From the NCBI GenBank assembly GCA_007119345.1, contig SKPV01000012.1:1-30226 (forward strand): a DNA stretch of 30,226 bases. Direction: 5' to 3'. Position numbers and translations under genes: made by a program. The notes below the pieces were generated by a model. The model saw nothing but the letters and a program-made list of their open reading frames with translations, was not told the origin of the DNA and did not search any database. This DNA is from Halovivax sp. Its GTDB lineage: Archaea; Halobacteriota; Halobacteria; Halobacteriales; Natrialbaceae. Below are positions 16,868 to 23,432 of this stretch, piece by piece (position 1 is the first letter of the stretch; every line of letters starts with the position of its first letter).

Positions 16868-16940
16868 GAGGACTCGAATCCTCTCGTCCTCTGGGCCCGA
16901 ATCCGCGAGGACATTCGCCGCTCGCGGAATTGCTCGCGGC
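16813..16940 (-). other. Conserved hairpins after two of the three tRNA-Gln 3' ends
   Basis: Downstream of the central 3'-end copy, bases 16813-16820 and 16835-16842 form a perfect 8-bp stem with a 14-base loop. Downstream of the true tRNA, 16917-16921 and 16936-16940 form a 5-bp stem with a 14-base loop. The loops agree at 10 of 14 bases, while stem bases differ in a pair-preserving way (GCGGC/GCCGC versus GCCGC/GCGGC). They may be termination or 3'-processing elements copied with the tRNA end. Confidence 0.55.
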
Positions 16941-16945
16941 AGAAG

Positions 16946-17018
16946 TAGTCCCGGGCGGATTCGAACCGCCGTCAACGGCTCCAAAGGCCGTTATGATTGG
17001 CCACTACACCACGGGACT
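16946..17018 (-). tRNA. tRNA-Gln (anticodon TTG)
   Basis: A 73-base tRNA on the minus strand. The acceptor AGTCCCG (17018-17012) pairs with CGGGACT (16953-16947), with discriminator A at 16946. The D arm contains TGGTGTAGTGGCC. The anticodon stem ACGGC/GCCGT has loop CTTTGGA, giving anticodon TTG (reads CAA). The T arm GGCGG/CCGCC carries TTCGAAT. CCA is not encoded and there is no intron. The sequence pattern is that of haloarchaeal tRNA-Gln. Its 3' end is repeated twice just downstream. Confidence 0.97.
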
Positions 17019-17128
17019 CCTCACGTCGCTTGCCCTCTCGCGGGCCTCGCAAGTCCTTCCGATTCCCTCACCATCACGGGGCCGCATTCGCGACGACGGG
17101 TCTGCAGGTCGTATCTCTCCGTTCGGCC

Positions 17129-17135
17129 AATAAAT
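17129..17135 (-). promoter_or_regulatory. Possible tRNA-Gln promoter (ATTTATT)
   Basis: ATTTATT on the minus strand is the only TATA-like site in the 268-base gap between the tRNA and the divergent two-TM gene. It would give a leader of about 85-90 bases before the tRNA, removed by RNase P. The rest of this gap (17019-17286) shows no gene, repeat or clear dyad. Confidence 0.35.
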
Positions 17136-17286
17136 GTGTTTCTCTCCGCTACCGGACCGCCGGATGGCGTCACCGGCGCGGCCGCCGGTACCCGCCGACA
17201 CGTGCTCGCGGGGAACCCGATTCTCGACACGACGATGACGTGTGTCTGACTAGCCTTCAATACGGTCGGGGACGGAGACGGTCTCG

Positions 17287-17508
17287 ATGACCGACGCGTC
17301 CGTTGGCCGGTGGTCGTGGCGAGAAACGGCGACCGCCTCTCCCGTGACGGTGGCGCTGTTTCTGTCGGCAGCCGTCATGATCGTCACGGGCGTCGCGTCG
17401 GCGCTCGGGCCCGTGCCGTCGGTCGTGACCGCAACCTACTACGTGTCGGTGTTCGTGGTCGTTGCGCTCATGTGGGTCCACGGGCTTCGAACCGCCCGCC
17501 AAATGTAG
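17287..17508 (+). CDS. Small two-helix membrane protein, hypothetical
   Basis: A 73-residue protein with two predicted transmembrane helices (about 19-41, VTVALFLSAAVMIVTGVASAL, and 45-66, VVTATYYVSVFVVVALMWV), separated by a tight Gly-Pro turn, with a short basic C-tail (HGLRTARQM). I do not recognise a family. It has no enzymatic motif. Hydrophobic codon choice and a clean start and stop in a region with no other candidate make it likely to be real. It lies between the tRNA and the convergent DtxR-type gene; no functional link is evident. Confidence 0.65.
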   Translation: MTDASVGRWSWRETATASPVTVALFLSAAVMIVTGVASALGPVPSVVTATYYVSVFVVVALMWVHGLRTARQM

Positions 17509-17566
17509 GTTCCGTCGGGGCCCGGCGAACGCGCGCAGCGTTCGAGTCGTCGGTCGACTCCGATCG

Positions 17567-17998
17567 TCAATCCGCCTCACTCGCCCCGGGTTCCAGGTAC
17601 GCACAGCAGTCGGCCCGAGGGTCGAAACAGTCGGGACACTCGGCCGGTCGGTCGATGATCGTGTCCAGACGCTCGGCCACCGTGCCGTCGATGACGGCCT
17701 CCAGCGCTCGAGCCTCCTCGCGGAATTCCTCGACCTCGAGAACGTTCGCCAGGAATCGCTCGATGATACAGTACGTCGTGAGGGCGTCGTGGGCGCGTTC
17801 GATCCCTTCGTCCGTCAGCGTCGCGCCCTTGTACTTCTCGTGGTCGAGGAGGCCGCGATCTTCGAGTTTGCCGACCATCTCGTTGACGCTGGCGGGGCTG
17901 ACGTCGAGCATCTCGGCGAGCCGGCCCGTCGAGGCCGGGCCGTCCTCCACTCGCTGGGCGAGGTAGATCGCTTTGAGGTACTGATCCGCGGTGTTCAT
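17567..17998 (-). CDS. DtxR/MntR-family regulator with Cys-cluster C-terminus
   Basis: A 143-residue regulator with the DtxR-type N-terminal winged helix (MNTADQYLKAIYLAQRV, TGRLAEMLDVSPASVNEMVGKLEDRGLL, 1-65) and a dimerisation region (66-118). The canonical metal ligands are altered: the EAC-x2-EH motif reads EARALEAV (96-103), losing the Cys and His, and the RRHR-type His is Tyr76-Cys77. Instead the C-terminus holds CPDC (121-124) and CC (131-132). There is no SH3-like third domain. It is the second gene after a ferritin-like protein (37-base gap), suggesting iron or redox control. Which metal or cofactor it senses is an inference; Fe2+, Zn2+ or an Fe-S cluster are possible. Confidence 0.87.
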   Translation of the reverse strand: MNTADQYLKAIYLAQRVEDGPASTGRLAEMLDVSPASVNEMVGKLEDRGLLDHEKYKGATLTDEGIERAHDALTTYCIIERFLANVLEVEEFREEARALEAVIDGTVAERLDTIIDRPAECPDCFDPRADCCAYLEPGASEAD

Positions 17999-18035
17999 CG
18001 CCGGCTCACCTCCGCCCGTCGTCGCGTCCTCCCGT

Positions 18036-18530
18036 TCATGCTCTGCGCTCCATGATCTCCGTCACGTCCTGGACGCCCTCCTTTTCTTCCTCCCGAATCT
18101 CCCGCAACGTCTCCAGGAGCCGGTCGCGGTCGATCGCGAACGTCGCGTCCGAGGCCTCGATCGCCTCTATGAGGTCGTCGTAGAACTTGTAGGCGGTTTC
18201 TTCGTTACACAGCTGATCGTAGAGCACCCCGTCGGTGTCCTCCGGCGGACCATACCGCGCGTCGACCAGCGCGTTGATCTCCTCGTAGGGGACCGTCTCC
18301 GCGTCGAGTTCGTCGATCAGCGCCTCCAGGCGTTCGCGGTGTTCGGCCGACTCCTCGGTCGCCTCCGCGAGGAGCGCCTCGACGTCGTCGTCGATCGCCC
18401 CGCGCTCCTCGTCCGGCAGCGTCTCGAGGTGGTGGGCGGCGCGCGACTCGACGACCTCTTCCAGCACGGCCCCGATCTGGAGCAACCGGGTGAGCTGGCG
18501 GTCGGTCGCCACGCGCTGTCCCAGGCTCAT
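18036..18530 (-). CDS. Ferritin-like four-helix protein
   Basis: A 164-residue, strongly acidic, all-helical protein. Patterns resemble the ferritin-like/rubrerythrin superfamily: helix A LLQIGAVLEEVVESRAAHHLE (17-36), helix B ATEESAEHRERLEALIDEL (57-75), helix C CNEETAYKFYDDLIEAIEAS (108-127) and helix D LLETLREIREEEKEGVQDV (138-156). Glu/His residues lie at positions suited to a diiron site, but an exact ExxH set is not clear, so catalysis is unproven. It is the first gene of a two-gene unit with the DtxR-family regulator; a TTAAG box at 18555-18559 is about 27 bases before the ATG. A role in iron storage or oxidative stress is inferred from family and partner. Confidence 0.75.
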   Translation of the reverse strand: MSLGQRVATDRQLTRLLQIGAVLEEVVESRAAHHLETLPDEERGAIDDDVEALLAEATEESAEHRERLEALIDELDAETVPYEEINALVDARYGPPEDTDGVLYDQLCNEETAYKFYDDLIEAIEASDATFAIDRDRLLETLREIREEEKEGVQDVTEIMERRA

Positions 18531-18743
18531 GTCGGTTGGTGGGGCGGGGGCGCACTTAACTTCCCCCGTCCGCCAGCGCTACCGGGACCGATCGGCGAGC
18601 GCGAGGAAGGCCGGAAACGCGGACCGGCTGTCTGGCTGGAACCACTCACTGTCCGCGAACGTGGACCGAATCCGTCCCGAACTCCGGCCGTCGAATCGCC
18701 GGTCGGCGGTACACATTTGTCAGTCGCCTTCGATTGCAGCCGT

Positions 18744-20168
18744 ATGGACGACGTGACGCCGGGAGAGGAGGCGTCGACGAACGTCGCCGGCGAGGAACCG
18801 TTGCTGGGCGATCCCGACGCCGAAGCCGAGGTCACCGTTCACGACGAGGGAACGGAACTGGAGCGGACGATCGGGTTGGTCGGCGGGCTGGCGATCGGCA
18901 TCGGCACGATGATCGGTGCCGGCATCTTCGTCTTCCCCGGCCTCGCGGCCGGTGAGGCGGGTCCGGCCGCGGCGCTGTCGTTCGGGATCGGCGCCGTCAT
19001 CGCGATGCTCGTCGCGCTCCCGACCTCGGAGCTCGCGACGGCGATGCCCCGCTCGGGAGGCGGCTACTTCTTCATCTCCCGGAGCATGGACACCGGATTC
19101 GGCGCCATCGTCGGTCTGGGCCTCTGGCTCGGGCTCGTCTTCGCCTCGGCGTTCTACCTGGTCGGTCTGGGCGAGTACGTCGCGGCCGTCTTCGCCGAGG
19201 TCGGACTCGGCGTCGGCGTCGATCCCGCGATTCTCGGCGTCGCGTTCGGGGTCGCGTTGACGGCCATCAGCGTCACCGGAACGGAGAACACGGCCAAGAT
19301 CCAGAACGTGGTCGTCGTGATCTTGCTCGTGATACTGACCGGGTTCCTGACCCACGGCTCCCTCGACGCCGTCGGCTTCATCGGCGAGCCGACGACGCCG
19401 GAGGCGTTCTTCCCGCAGGGGTACCTCCCGGTCCTGACGACCGCCGCGCTCGTCTTTACGTCCTACCTGGGATTCGCGCAGGTCGCGACCGTCGCGGGCG
19501 AGATCAAGCAACCGAGCCGGAATCTGCCGCTGGCGATGGTGGGATCGGTGGTGCTGGTCGGGATCTTCTACGTCGTGACGATCTTCGTCTCGACGAGCCT
19601 CGTGGGCAGCGAGGGCCTCGAGGCCGCCGGCGAAACGGCCGTCGTCGAGGTCGCTCGAGAGCTCGCCGGCCTCCCGGGGGCCGTCCTGATCCTGATCGGC
19701 GGGTTGCTCGCGACGTTTTCGAGCGCGAACGCGTCGATCCTCAGCTCCTCCCGGACGGTGTACGCGCTGAGCCGGGACGCCTTGCTCCCCCGACGGGCCG
19801 GCGACGTCAACCTCCGCTACGGCACGCCCCACGTCGCGCTCGGACTCGCGGGCGGTCCCATCCTCGTGCTCACCGCGACCGGCCAGGTTCGGCTGCTCGC
19901 GGAGGTGGCGTCGTTTCTCCACCTGATCATGTACGGACTGATGTGCGTCGCGCTCTTGCTCCTCCGTCGTCGCTCGCCGGAGTGGTACGATCCGACGTTC
20001 CGGACGCCGGGATACCCCTATCTCCCCGCGACCGGCGCGGTCGCGAGTTTCGGACTGATCGCGTTCATGGACCCCGCGTCGATCGCCGTCGGCGCCGCGA
20101 TCATGGTCGCCGCCTACCTGTGGTACCGCTACTACGCCGCCGACGTCGACCTCCGGGGTGCGTTCTGA
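18744..20168 (+). CDS. APC-family amino acid permease
   Basis: A 474-residue membrane transporter of the APC superfamily with about 12 transmembrane segments. An acidic N-terminal tail (1-38) precedes TM1, which carries the family motif TMIGAGIF (55-62) in the unwound helix. Other landmarks are the PRSGGGYFFISRSMD loop, SYLGFAQVATVAGEIKQPSRNLP (TM6 region and following loop), and LSRDALLPRRAGDVNLRYGTPHVAL before TM9. Substrate is unknown, probably an amino acid or amine. The ATG at 18744 is chosen because upstream in-frame sequence is antisense to the ferritin-like gene. It probably forms an operon with the universal stress protein starting 35 bases later, a pairing common in haloarchaea. Confidence 0.93.
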   Translation: MDDVTPGEEASTNVAGEEPLLGDPDAEAEVTVHDEGTELERTIGLVGGLAIGIGTMIGAGIFVFPGLAAGEAGPAAALSFGIGAVIAMLVALPTSELATAMPRSGGGYFFISRSMDTGFGAIVGLGLWLGLVFASAFYLVGLGEYVAAVFAEVGLGVGVDPAILGVAFGVALTAISVTGTENTAKIQNVVVVILLVILTGFLTHGSLDAVGFIGEPTTPEAFFPQGYLPVLTTAALVFTSYLGFAQVATVAGEIKQPSRNLPLAMVGSVVLVGIFYVVTIFVSTSLVGSEGLEAAGETAVVEVARELAGLPGAVLILIGGLLATFSSANASILSSSRTVYALSRDALLPRRAGDVNLRYGTPHVALGLAGGPILVLTATGQVRLLAEVASFLHLIMYGLMCVALLLLRRRSPEWYDPTFRTPGYPYLPATGAVASFGLIAFMDPASIAVGAAIMVAAYLWYRYYAADVDLRGAF

Positions 20169-20203
20169 TCGTGCCGCAGACTTCACCGGACCGTGATGAA
20201 TCC

Positions 20204-20953
20204 ATGACCGAACCGACGAACTCGACCGACGACCGACCGTCAGTGCTGGTACCGATCGAGGTGCTCGAGGGAGAGACGCTCCCCGACGGCGTCCCCGAAC
20301 TCCTCGCAAACGCGCACGTGGTCCTGCTGGGCTACCACGTGCTCCCCGAGCAAACGCCGCCCGGACAGGCGCGGATCCAGTTCGAAGATCGCGCCCAGCG
20401 CAAGCTCGGCCAGTTCGAGGGCTCCCTCGCCGACGCCGGCGCGACGGTCGAGCGTCGGCTCGTGTTCACCCACTCCGAACAGCAGACGCTCGACCGGGTC
20501 CTCGCCGAACACGACTGCCTGGCGGTCCTGGTTCCGAACGCGTGCGAACCGCCCGAAGACGTCCTCGTCGCCGTTCGCGGAACCGTCGGCGTCGATCGAA
20601 TCGCGACCCTCGTCGCCGGCCTCTTCGCCGGGACCGGCGTCTCGATCACGCTCTACCACGGACTGGTCGAGGACGAAACGACCGAAGACGCGGAGACGTT
20701 TCTCGACGGGATCGCCGACACGCTGTTCGAGCGAGGAATCGACGAATCTGCCGTCGAGCTCGCCGTCGACGACGCCGCCGAGGCCGGAGTCGATCGGATC
20801 GCGACGGTCGCCGAGGGGTACGACGCCGTCGTGATGGGCGAGAGCGACCCGTCGGTGGCGACGTTCGTCTTCGGCATGCCGTCGAAACAGGTCGCAGAAC
20901 GGTTTCTCGGGCCGGTTCTCGTCGTTCAGCGCGAACACGACGTCGCCGACTGA
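20204..20953 (+). CDS. Tandem-domain universal stress protein (UspA-like)
   Basis: A 249-residue cytoplasmic protein with two Usp-like domains: 12-110 (SVLVPIEVLEG, strand-helix pattern to VLVPN) and 125-245 (DRIATLVAGLFAG, ITLYHGLVEDE, AVVMGESDPSVATFVFGMPSKQVAERFLGPVLVVQ). The last part keeps the G-x2-G-like nucleotide-binding arrangement only partly, so ATP binding is uncertain. A GTG at 20171 in the same frame would add eleven residues and start two bases after the permease stop; the ATG at 20204 is better supported by similarity. Such proteins often pair with APC permeases in haloarchaea and may regulate transport under stress. Confidence 0.87.
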   Translation: MTEPTNSTDDRPSVLVPIEVLEGETLPDGVPELLANAHVVLLGYHVLPEQTPPGQARIQFEDRAQRKLGQFEGSLADAGATVERRLVFTHSEQQTLDRVLAEHDCLAVLVPNACEPPEDVLVAVRGTVGVDRIATLVAGLFAGTGVSITLYHGLVEDETTEDAETFLDGIADTLFERGIDESAVELAVDDAAEAGVDRIATVAEGYDAVVMGESDPSVATFVFGMPSKQVAERFLGPVLVVQREHDVAD

Positions 20954-20979
20954 GCGAACGCGGTCGACCGGATCCGCAC

Positions 20980-22032
20980 TCAGCCGGTGTACCGCCAGAT
21001 GCGAGAGCCGTCGCCGCCCTCCACGACGTCGACCTGTTTGAGCGCCCCCTTCACGCAGCGCCACCAGCCGTCGGGCGAGTCGTACTCGGCCGGACACTCC
21101 TCGTACAGCGCGTCGACGAAGTCGCCCTTCTTCGCGGTGCCGTTGGTCCGCAGGTAGGAGATGGCCCGTCCCGCCAGTCGTCGGCGCTTCCCCACGCGCT
21201 CTTCGGACCGCCCCGGGACGTCGATCGATTCCAGATCGACGATATCCTCCCCCGGAAGCGCACCGGCCCCCGAGAGCCCGGTCCAGGAGGTCTCGCGCTC
21301 CTCGGCCCCGTCGTCGCGGCTACGCCGCACCCGGGTTTCGCCAAGGCGCCCGGCGAGTTCGTCGAACCGGTGCATCTCGACGTTTCCGAGGACGCCGGCG
21401 TCGTCTTCGACGTCGGGATCCCTGATCCGCGCGACCCGTTCCGGGGTCAGGTGCATCGAGAGTCCGCCGTCGTCGTCGACCGCCGCCGATCCTCGGTTCG
21501 TCGGCTCGATCTCGGCCTGTGCTTGCTCGGACCCGTCCTGAGCCGGCTCGCTCCCGCCCTCGGCCGTTTCGATCCCCTCCTCACCGTCGGAGGATCTGCA
21601 CTCCGCGTCTCCCGCGTCGGTTCGGGATGGTCGGTTTCCGGCGACCCGCGACGGCCGCTCCGCCGTCACCGGGGACTTTTCCGCGTTCTCGCCGCCCTCG
21701 GTGGCACGGGGTTCGGATCGATCGCTAGAACTGGCGGGTGGGGCCGGGTCCGACCCTCCGCGGTTTCCGGGCGGTCGCTCGGGGGTTGCCGTTCGAGCGG
21801 ATTCGGTCCCTGCCAGCGCCCTGGACAGCTCGTCGAGGCGAGCTTCGAGATCGTCGAGGCGAGTTCCGACCGCGGGCCCACCGTCTACCGCGTGGCGATC
21901 ACCGTCGATCGATCCCCTGTGCTCGACGATCCAGCGGACGTAGGTTTCGGGGGCGTCGAACCCGAGCAGCTGTCGCTCTGCGTCGAGTGCAGCGGCCGTC
22001 TTCTCGTCCAATTTGACGGTGATCTTCCGCAT
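20980..22032 (-). CDS. RHH-like DNA-binding protein with conserved C-terminal domain (paralogue 1)
   Basis: A 350-residue protein. Residues 1-42 (MRKITVKLDEKTAAALDAER..YVRWIVEHRG) resemble a ribbon-helix-helix DNA-binding unit, followed by a short coiled coil (58-75). The middle (80-190) is acidic, Ser/Gly/Glu-rich and probably disordered. From 195 on comes 'MHLTPERVARIRD', a PGEDIVDLESIDVPGRSEER segment and a C-terminal winged-helix-like domain (LAGRAISYLRTNGTAKKGDFVDALYEE, SPDGWWRCVKGALKQVD, IWRYTG). It is a clear paralogue of the next gene upstream: the last ~65 residues are about two-thirds identical. It starts at 22032, 31 bases after a TTTTAGTAG box shared with its paralogue. The family is present in haloarchaea, but the function is unknown to me. 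Confidence 0.78.
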   Translation of the reverse strand: MRKITVKLDEKTAAALDAERQLLGFDAPETYVRWIVEHRGSIDGDRHAVDGGPAVGTRLDDLEARLDELSRALAGTESARTATPERPPGNRGGSDPAPPASSSDRSEPRATEGGENAEKSPVTAERPSRVAGNRPSRTDAGDAECRSSDGEEGIETAEGGSEPAQDGSEQAQAEIEPTNRGSAAVDDDGGLSMHLTPERVARIRDPDVEDDAGVLGNVEMHRFDELAGRLGETRVRRSRDDGAEERETSWTGLSGAGALPGEDIVDLESIDVPGRSEERVGKRRRLAGRAISYLRTNGTAKKGDFVDALYEECPAEYDSPDGWWRCVKGALKQVDVVEGGDGSRIWRYTG

Positions 22033-22054
22033 TGTCACAACGTAACGCGTTCCA

Positions 22055-22063
22055 CTACTAAAA
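22055..22063 (-). promoter_or_regulatory. Shared promoter box TTTTAGTAG, copy 1
   Basis: TTTTAGTAG followed by TGG on the minus strand; its first base is 31 bases upstream of the ATG at 22032. The same nine bases (followed by GGG) precede the paralogue at exactly the same offset, although the remaining leader sequences do not match. Confidence 0.65.
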
Positions 22064-22150
22064 CGTTGCAACTGACGTCGATCCGTCCGCTCCGAGTTCT
22101 CCGCCGATCCCGCGATCGAAGCGTGCTCGCGCCCGAGAGATCGTCGCCCG

Positions 22151-23170
22151 TCACCCGTCGTATCGCCAGATGCGCGTCCCGTCGCCGCCCGACACGGCGT
22201 CGACCTGCTTGAGCGCGCCTTTGAGGCAGCGCCACCAGCCGCCGACCGAGTCGTACCCCGCCGGGTGCTCCTCGTGGAGGGCCTCGACGAGGTCCGACTT
22301 CCGGGCCGGGCCGTGGTCTCGCAGGAACGCGACCGCCCGGCCCGCGAGCTCGCGTCTTCGCTCGATGATCTCCTCCGAACGGCCGGGGACCGACAGGGTG
22401 TGGAGGTCGGTCACGTCCTCGCCCGGCCGGACGGTCCCGGCGTCGTCAGCGAGTCCGGTCGTCGAGCGATACGTGAGTCCGGTCTCGACCTCGCGATCGA
22501 GCCGTTCCCGGGTGCTCGCCACCGCCCGTCGGGACAGCTCGTCCAGTCGTTCGTCCCCCACCGAGCCGAGGACGCCGGCGTCGCGTGCGAGCGATTCGTC
22601 GCGGATCCGTTCGACCCGCTCGGGCGTCAGGTTCATCGAGCTGATCCCCGCGGTCGCCGGGTCCGTCGGCGACGATCCGGTCCGGGTCGAATCGGATCCG
22701 CCCTGCTCCGCCCGGGTCCATCCACCGTCGGCTTTCGCCGTCGCGCGCGTCGCCGGCTCGGACGAGGTGTCGCCGTCATCCTTGGCGGTCACGTCGCTCG
22801 GCTCGCCCTCGACCGTCGATCCGCTGGCCGGTTCGTCTCCGACGGTCAATGCGCTGGCCGGCTCGTCCTCGACGGTCCTACCGTCGCCCGGCTCCTCTCC
22901 CACCCTCGATCCGTCGGTCGTCGTCGACGCCGGCGCTTCGTCGCGATCGAGGGCGTTCTCGATCGCCTCGAGACGCGACTCGAGGGTGGCGATCCGTTCG
23001 CCCGCGTCCGCCTCGCGGACGTCGCGATCGGTCTCCGCCGCATCGAGCGAGCCGCGGCGTTCGACGATCCAGCGGAGGTAGGCCGAACGGCTCTCGAAAC
23101 CGGCCCGTCGCCGTTCGGCTTCGAGCGATCGTACCGTCTCCTCGTCGAGTTCGACCGAGAGTGTCCGCAT
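22151..23170 (-). CDS. RHH-like DNA-binding protein with conserved C-terminal domain (paralogue 2)
   Basis: A 339-residue paralogue of the preceding gene with the same order: RHH-like N-terminus (MRTLSVELDEETVRSLEAERRRAGFESRSAYLRWIVERRG, 1-40), coiled-coil-like helix (58-76), disordered acidic linker (78-180) and conserved C-terminal half (MNLTPERVERIRD; PGEDVTDLHTLSVPGRSEEI; VGGWWRCLKGALKQVD; IWRYDG at the end). The linker has four ten-residue repeats with the core V-x-(D/E)-EP (90-129). The N-terminal domain suggests dimeric DNA binding; the C-terminal WWRC-containing domain may bind DNA or a partner. It has its own promoter box at 23193-23201. Between the two genes are 118 bases with nothing else seen. 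Confidence 0.78.
   Translation of the reverse strand: MRTLSVELDEETVRSLEAERRRAGFESRSAYLRWIVERRGSLDAAETDRDVREADAGERIATLESRLEAIENALDRDEAPASTTTDGSRVGEEPGDGRTVEDEPASALTVGDEPASGSTVEGEPSDVTAKDDGDTSSEPATRATAKADGGWTRAEQGGSDSTRTGSSPTDPATAGISSMNLTPERVERIRDESLARDAGVLGSVGDERLDELSRRAVASTRERLDREVETGLTYRSTTGLADDAGTVRPGEDVTDLHTLSVPGRSEEIIERRRELAGRAVAFLRDHGPARKSDLVEALHEEHPAGYDSVGGWWRCLKGALKQVDAVSGGDGTRIWRYDG
22784..22903 (-). repeat. In-frame 30-bp repeats in the linker of paralogue 2
   Basis: Four 30-base units encode ten-residue repeats starting with Val at residues 90, 100, 110 and 120, with a core of V-(G/E)-(E/D/G)-EP. The two middle units are the most similar. It looks like slippage expansion of a disordered linker; the paralogue lacks it. 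Confidence 0.75.
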
Positions 23171-23192
23171 CGAACCGGTCTACGCCGTACCC

Positions 23193-23201
23193 CTACTAAA
23201 A
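23193..23201 (-). promoter_or_regulatory. Shared promoter box TTTTAGTAG, copy 2
   Basis: TTTTAGTAG followed by GGG on the minus strand, beginning 31 bases upstream of the ATG at 23170, the same placement as in the paralogue. Beyond it, 23202-23432 is a non-coding gap after the sufD stop with nothing else I can support. Confidence 0.65.
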
Positions 23202-23432
23202 TGTCCGTCAGACGCTCCGGAATATCCAGGGGTCGACCCGCGGCCTCGAATTCCGTTCGCTCTCGTTCGCGTCGTTCGGCCGTTCGACTGCGGGTACGCT
23301 AACCCTCGTCGTCACGGTCGTCGTTCGATGGACGGATTCGTCTTCGAGACGAGCCGTGGACGGTCGTCGCTCGAGAGCGTACCGTCGGATCGTTGCCTCG
23401 AAAAGTCGTGTTCGCCGCGGGCGTGAGCCGGT

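Noticed and set aside
16660..16914. N-terminal extension of the IMPase-family gene
   Set aside because: It would translate the tRNA-derived repeats; family similarity begins at 16659.
16746..16969. The three spaced repeats as a CRISPR array
   Set aside because: The repeated unit is the tRNA-Gln 3' end, spacers are themselves partly repeated and structured, there are only three copies, and no cas gene is present.
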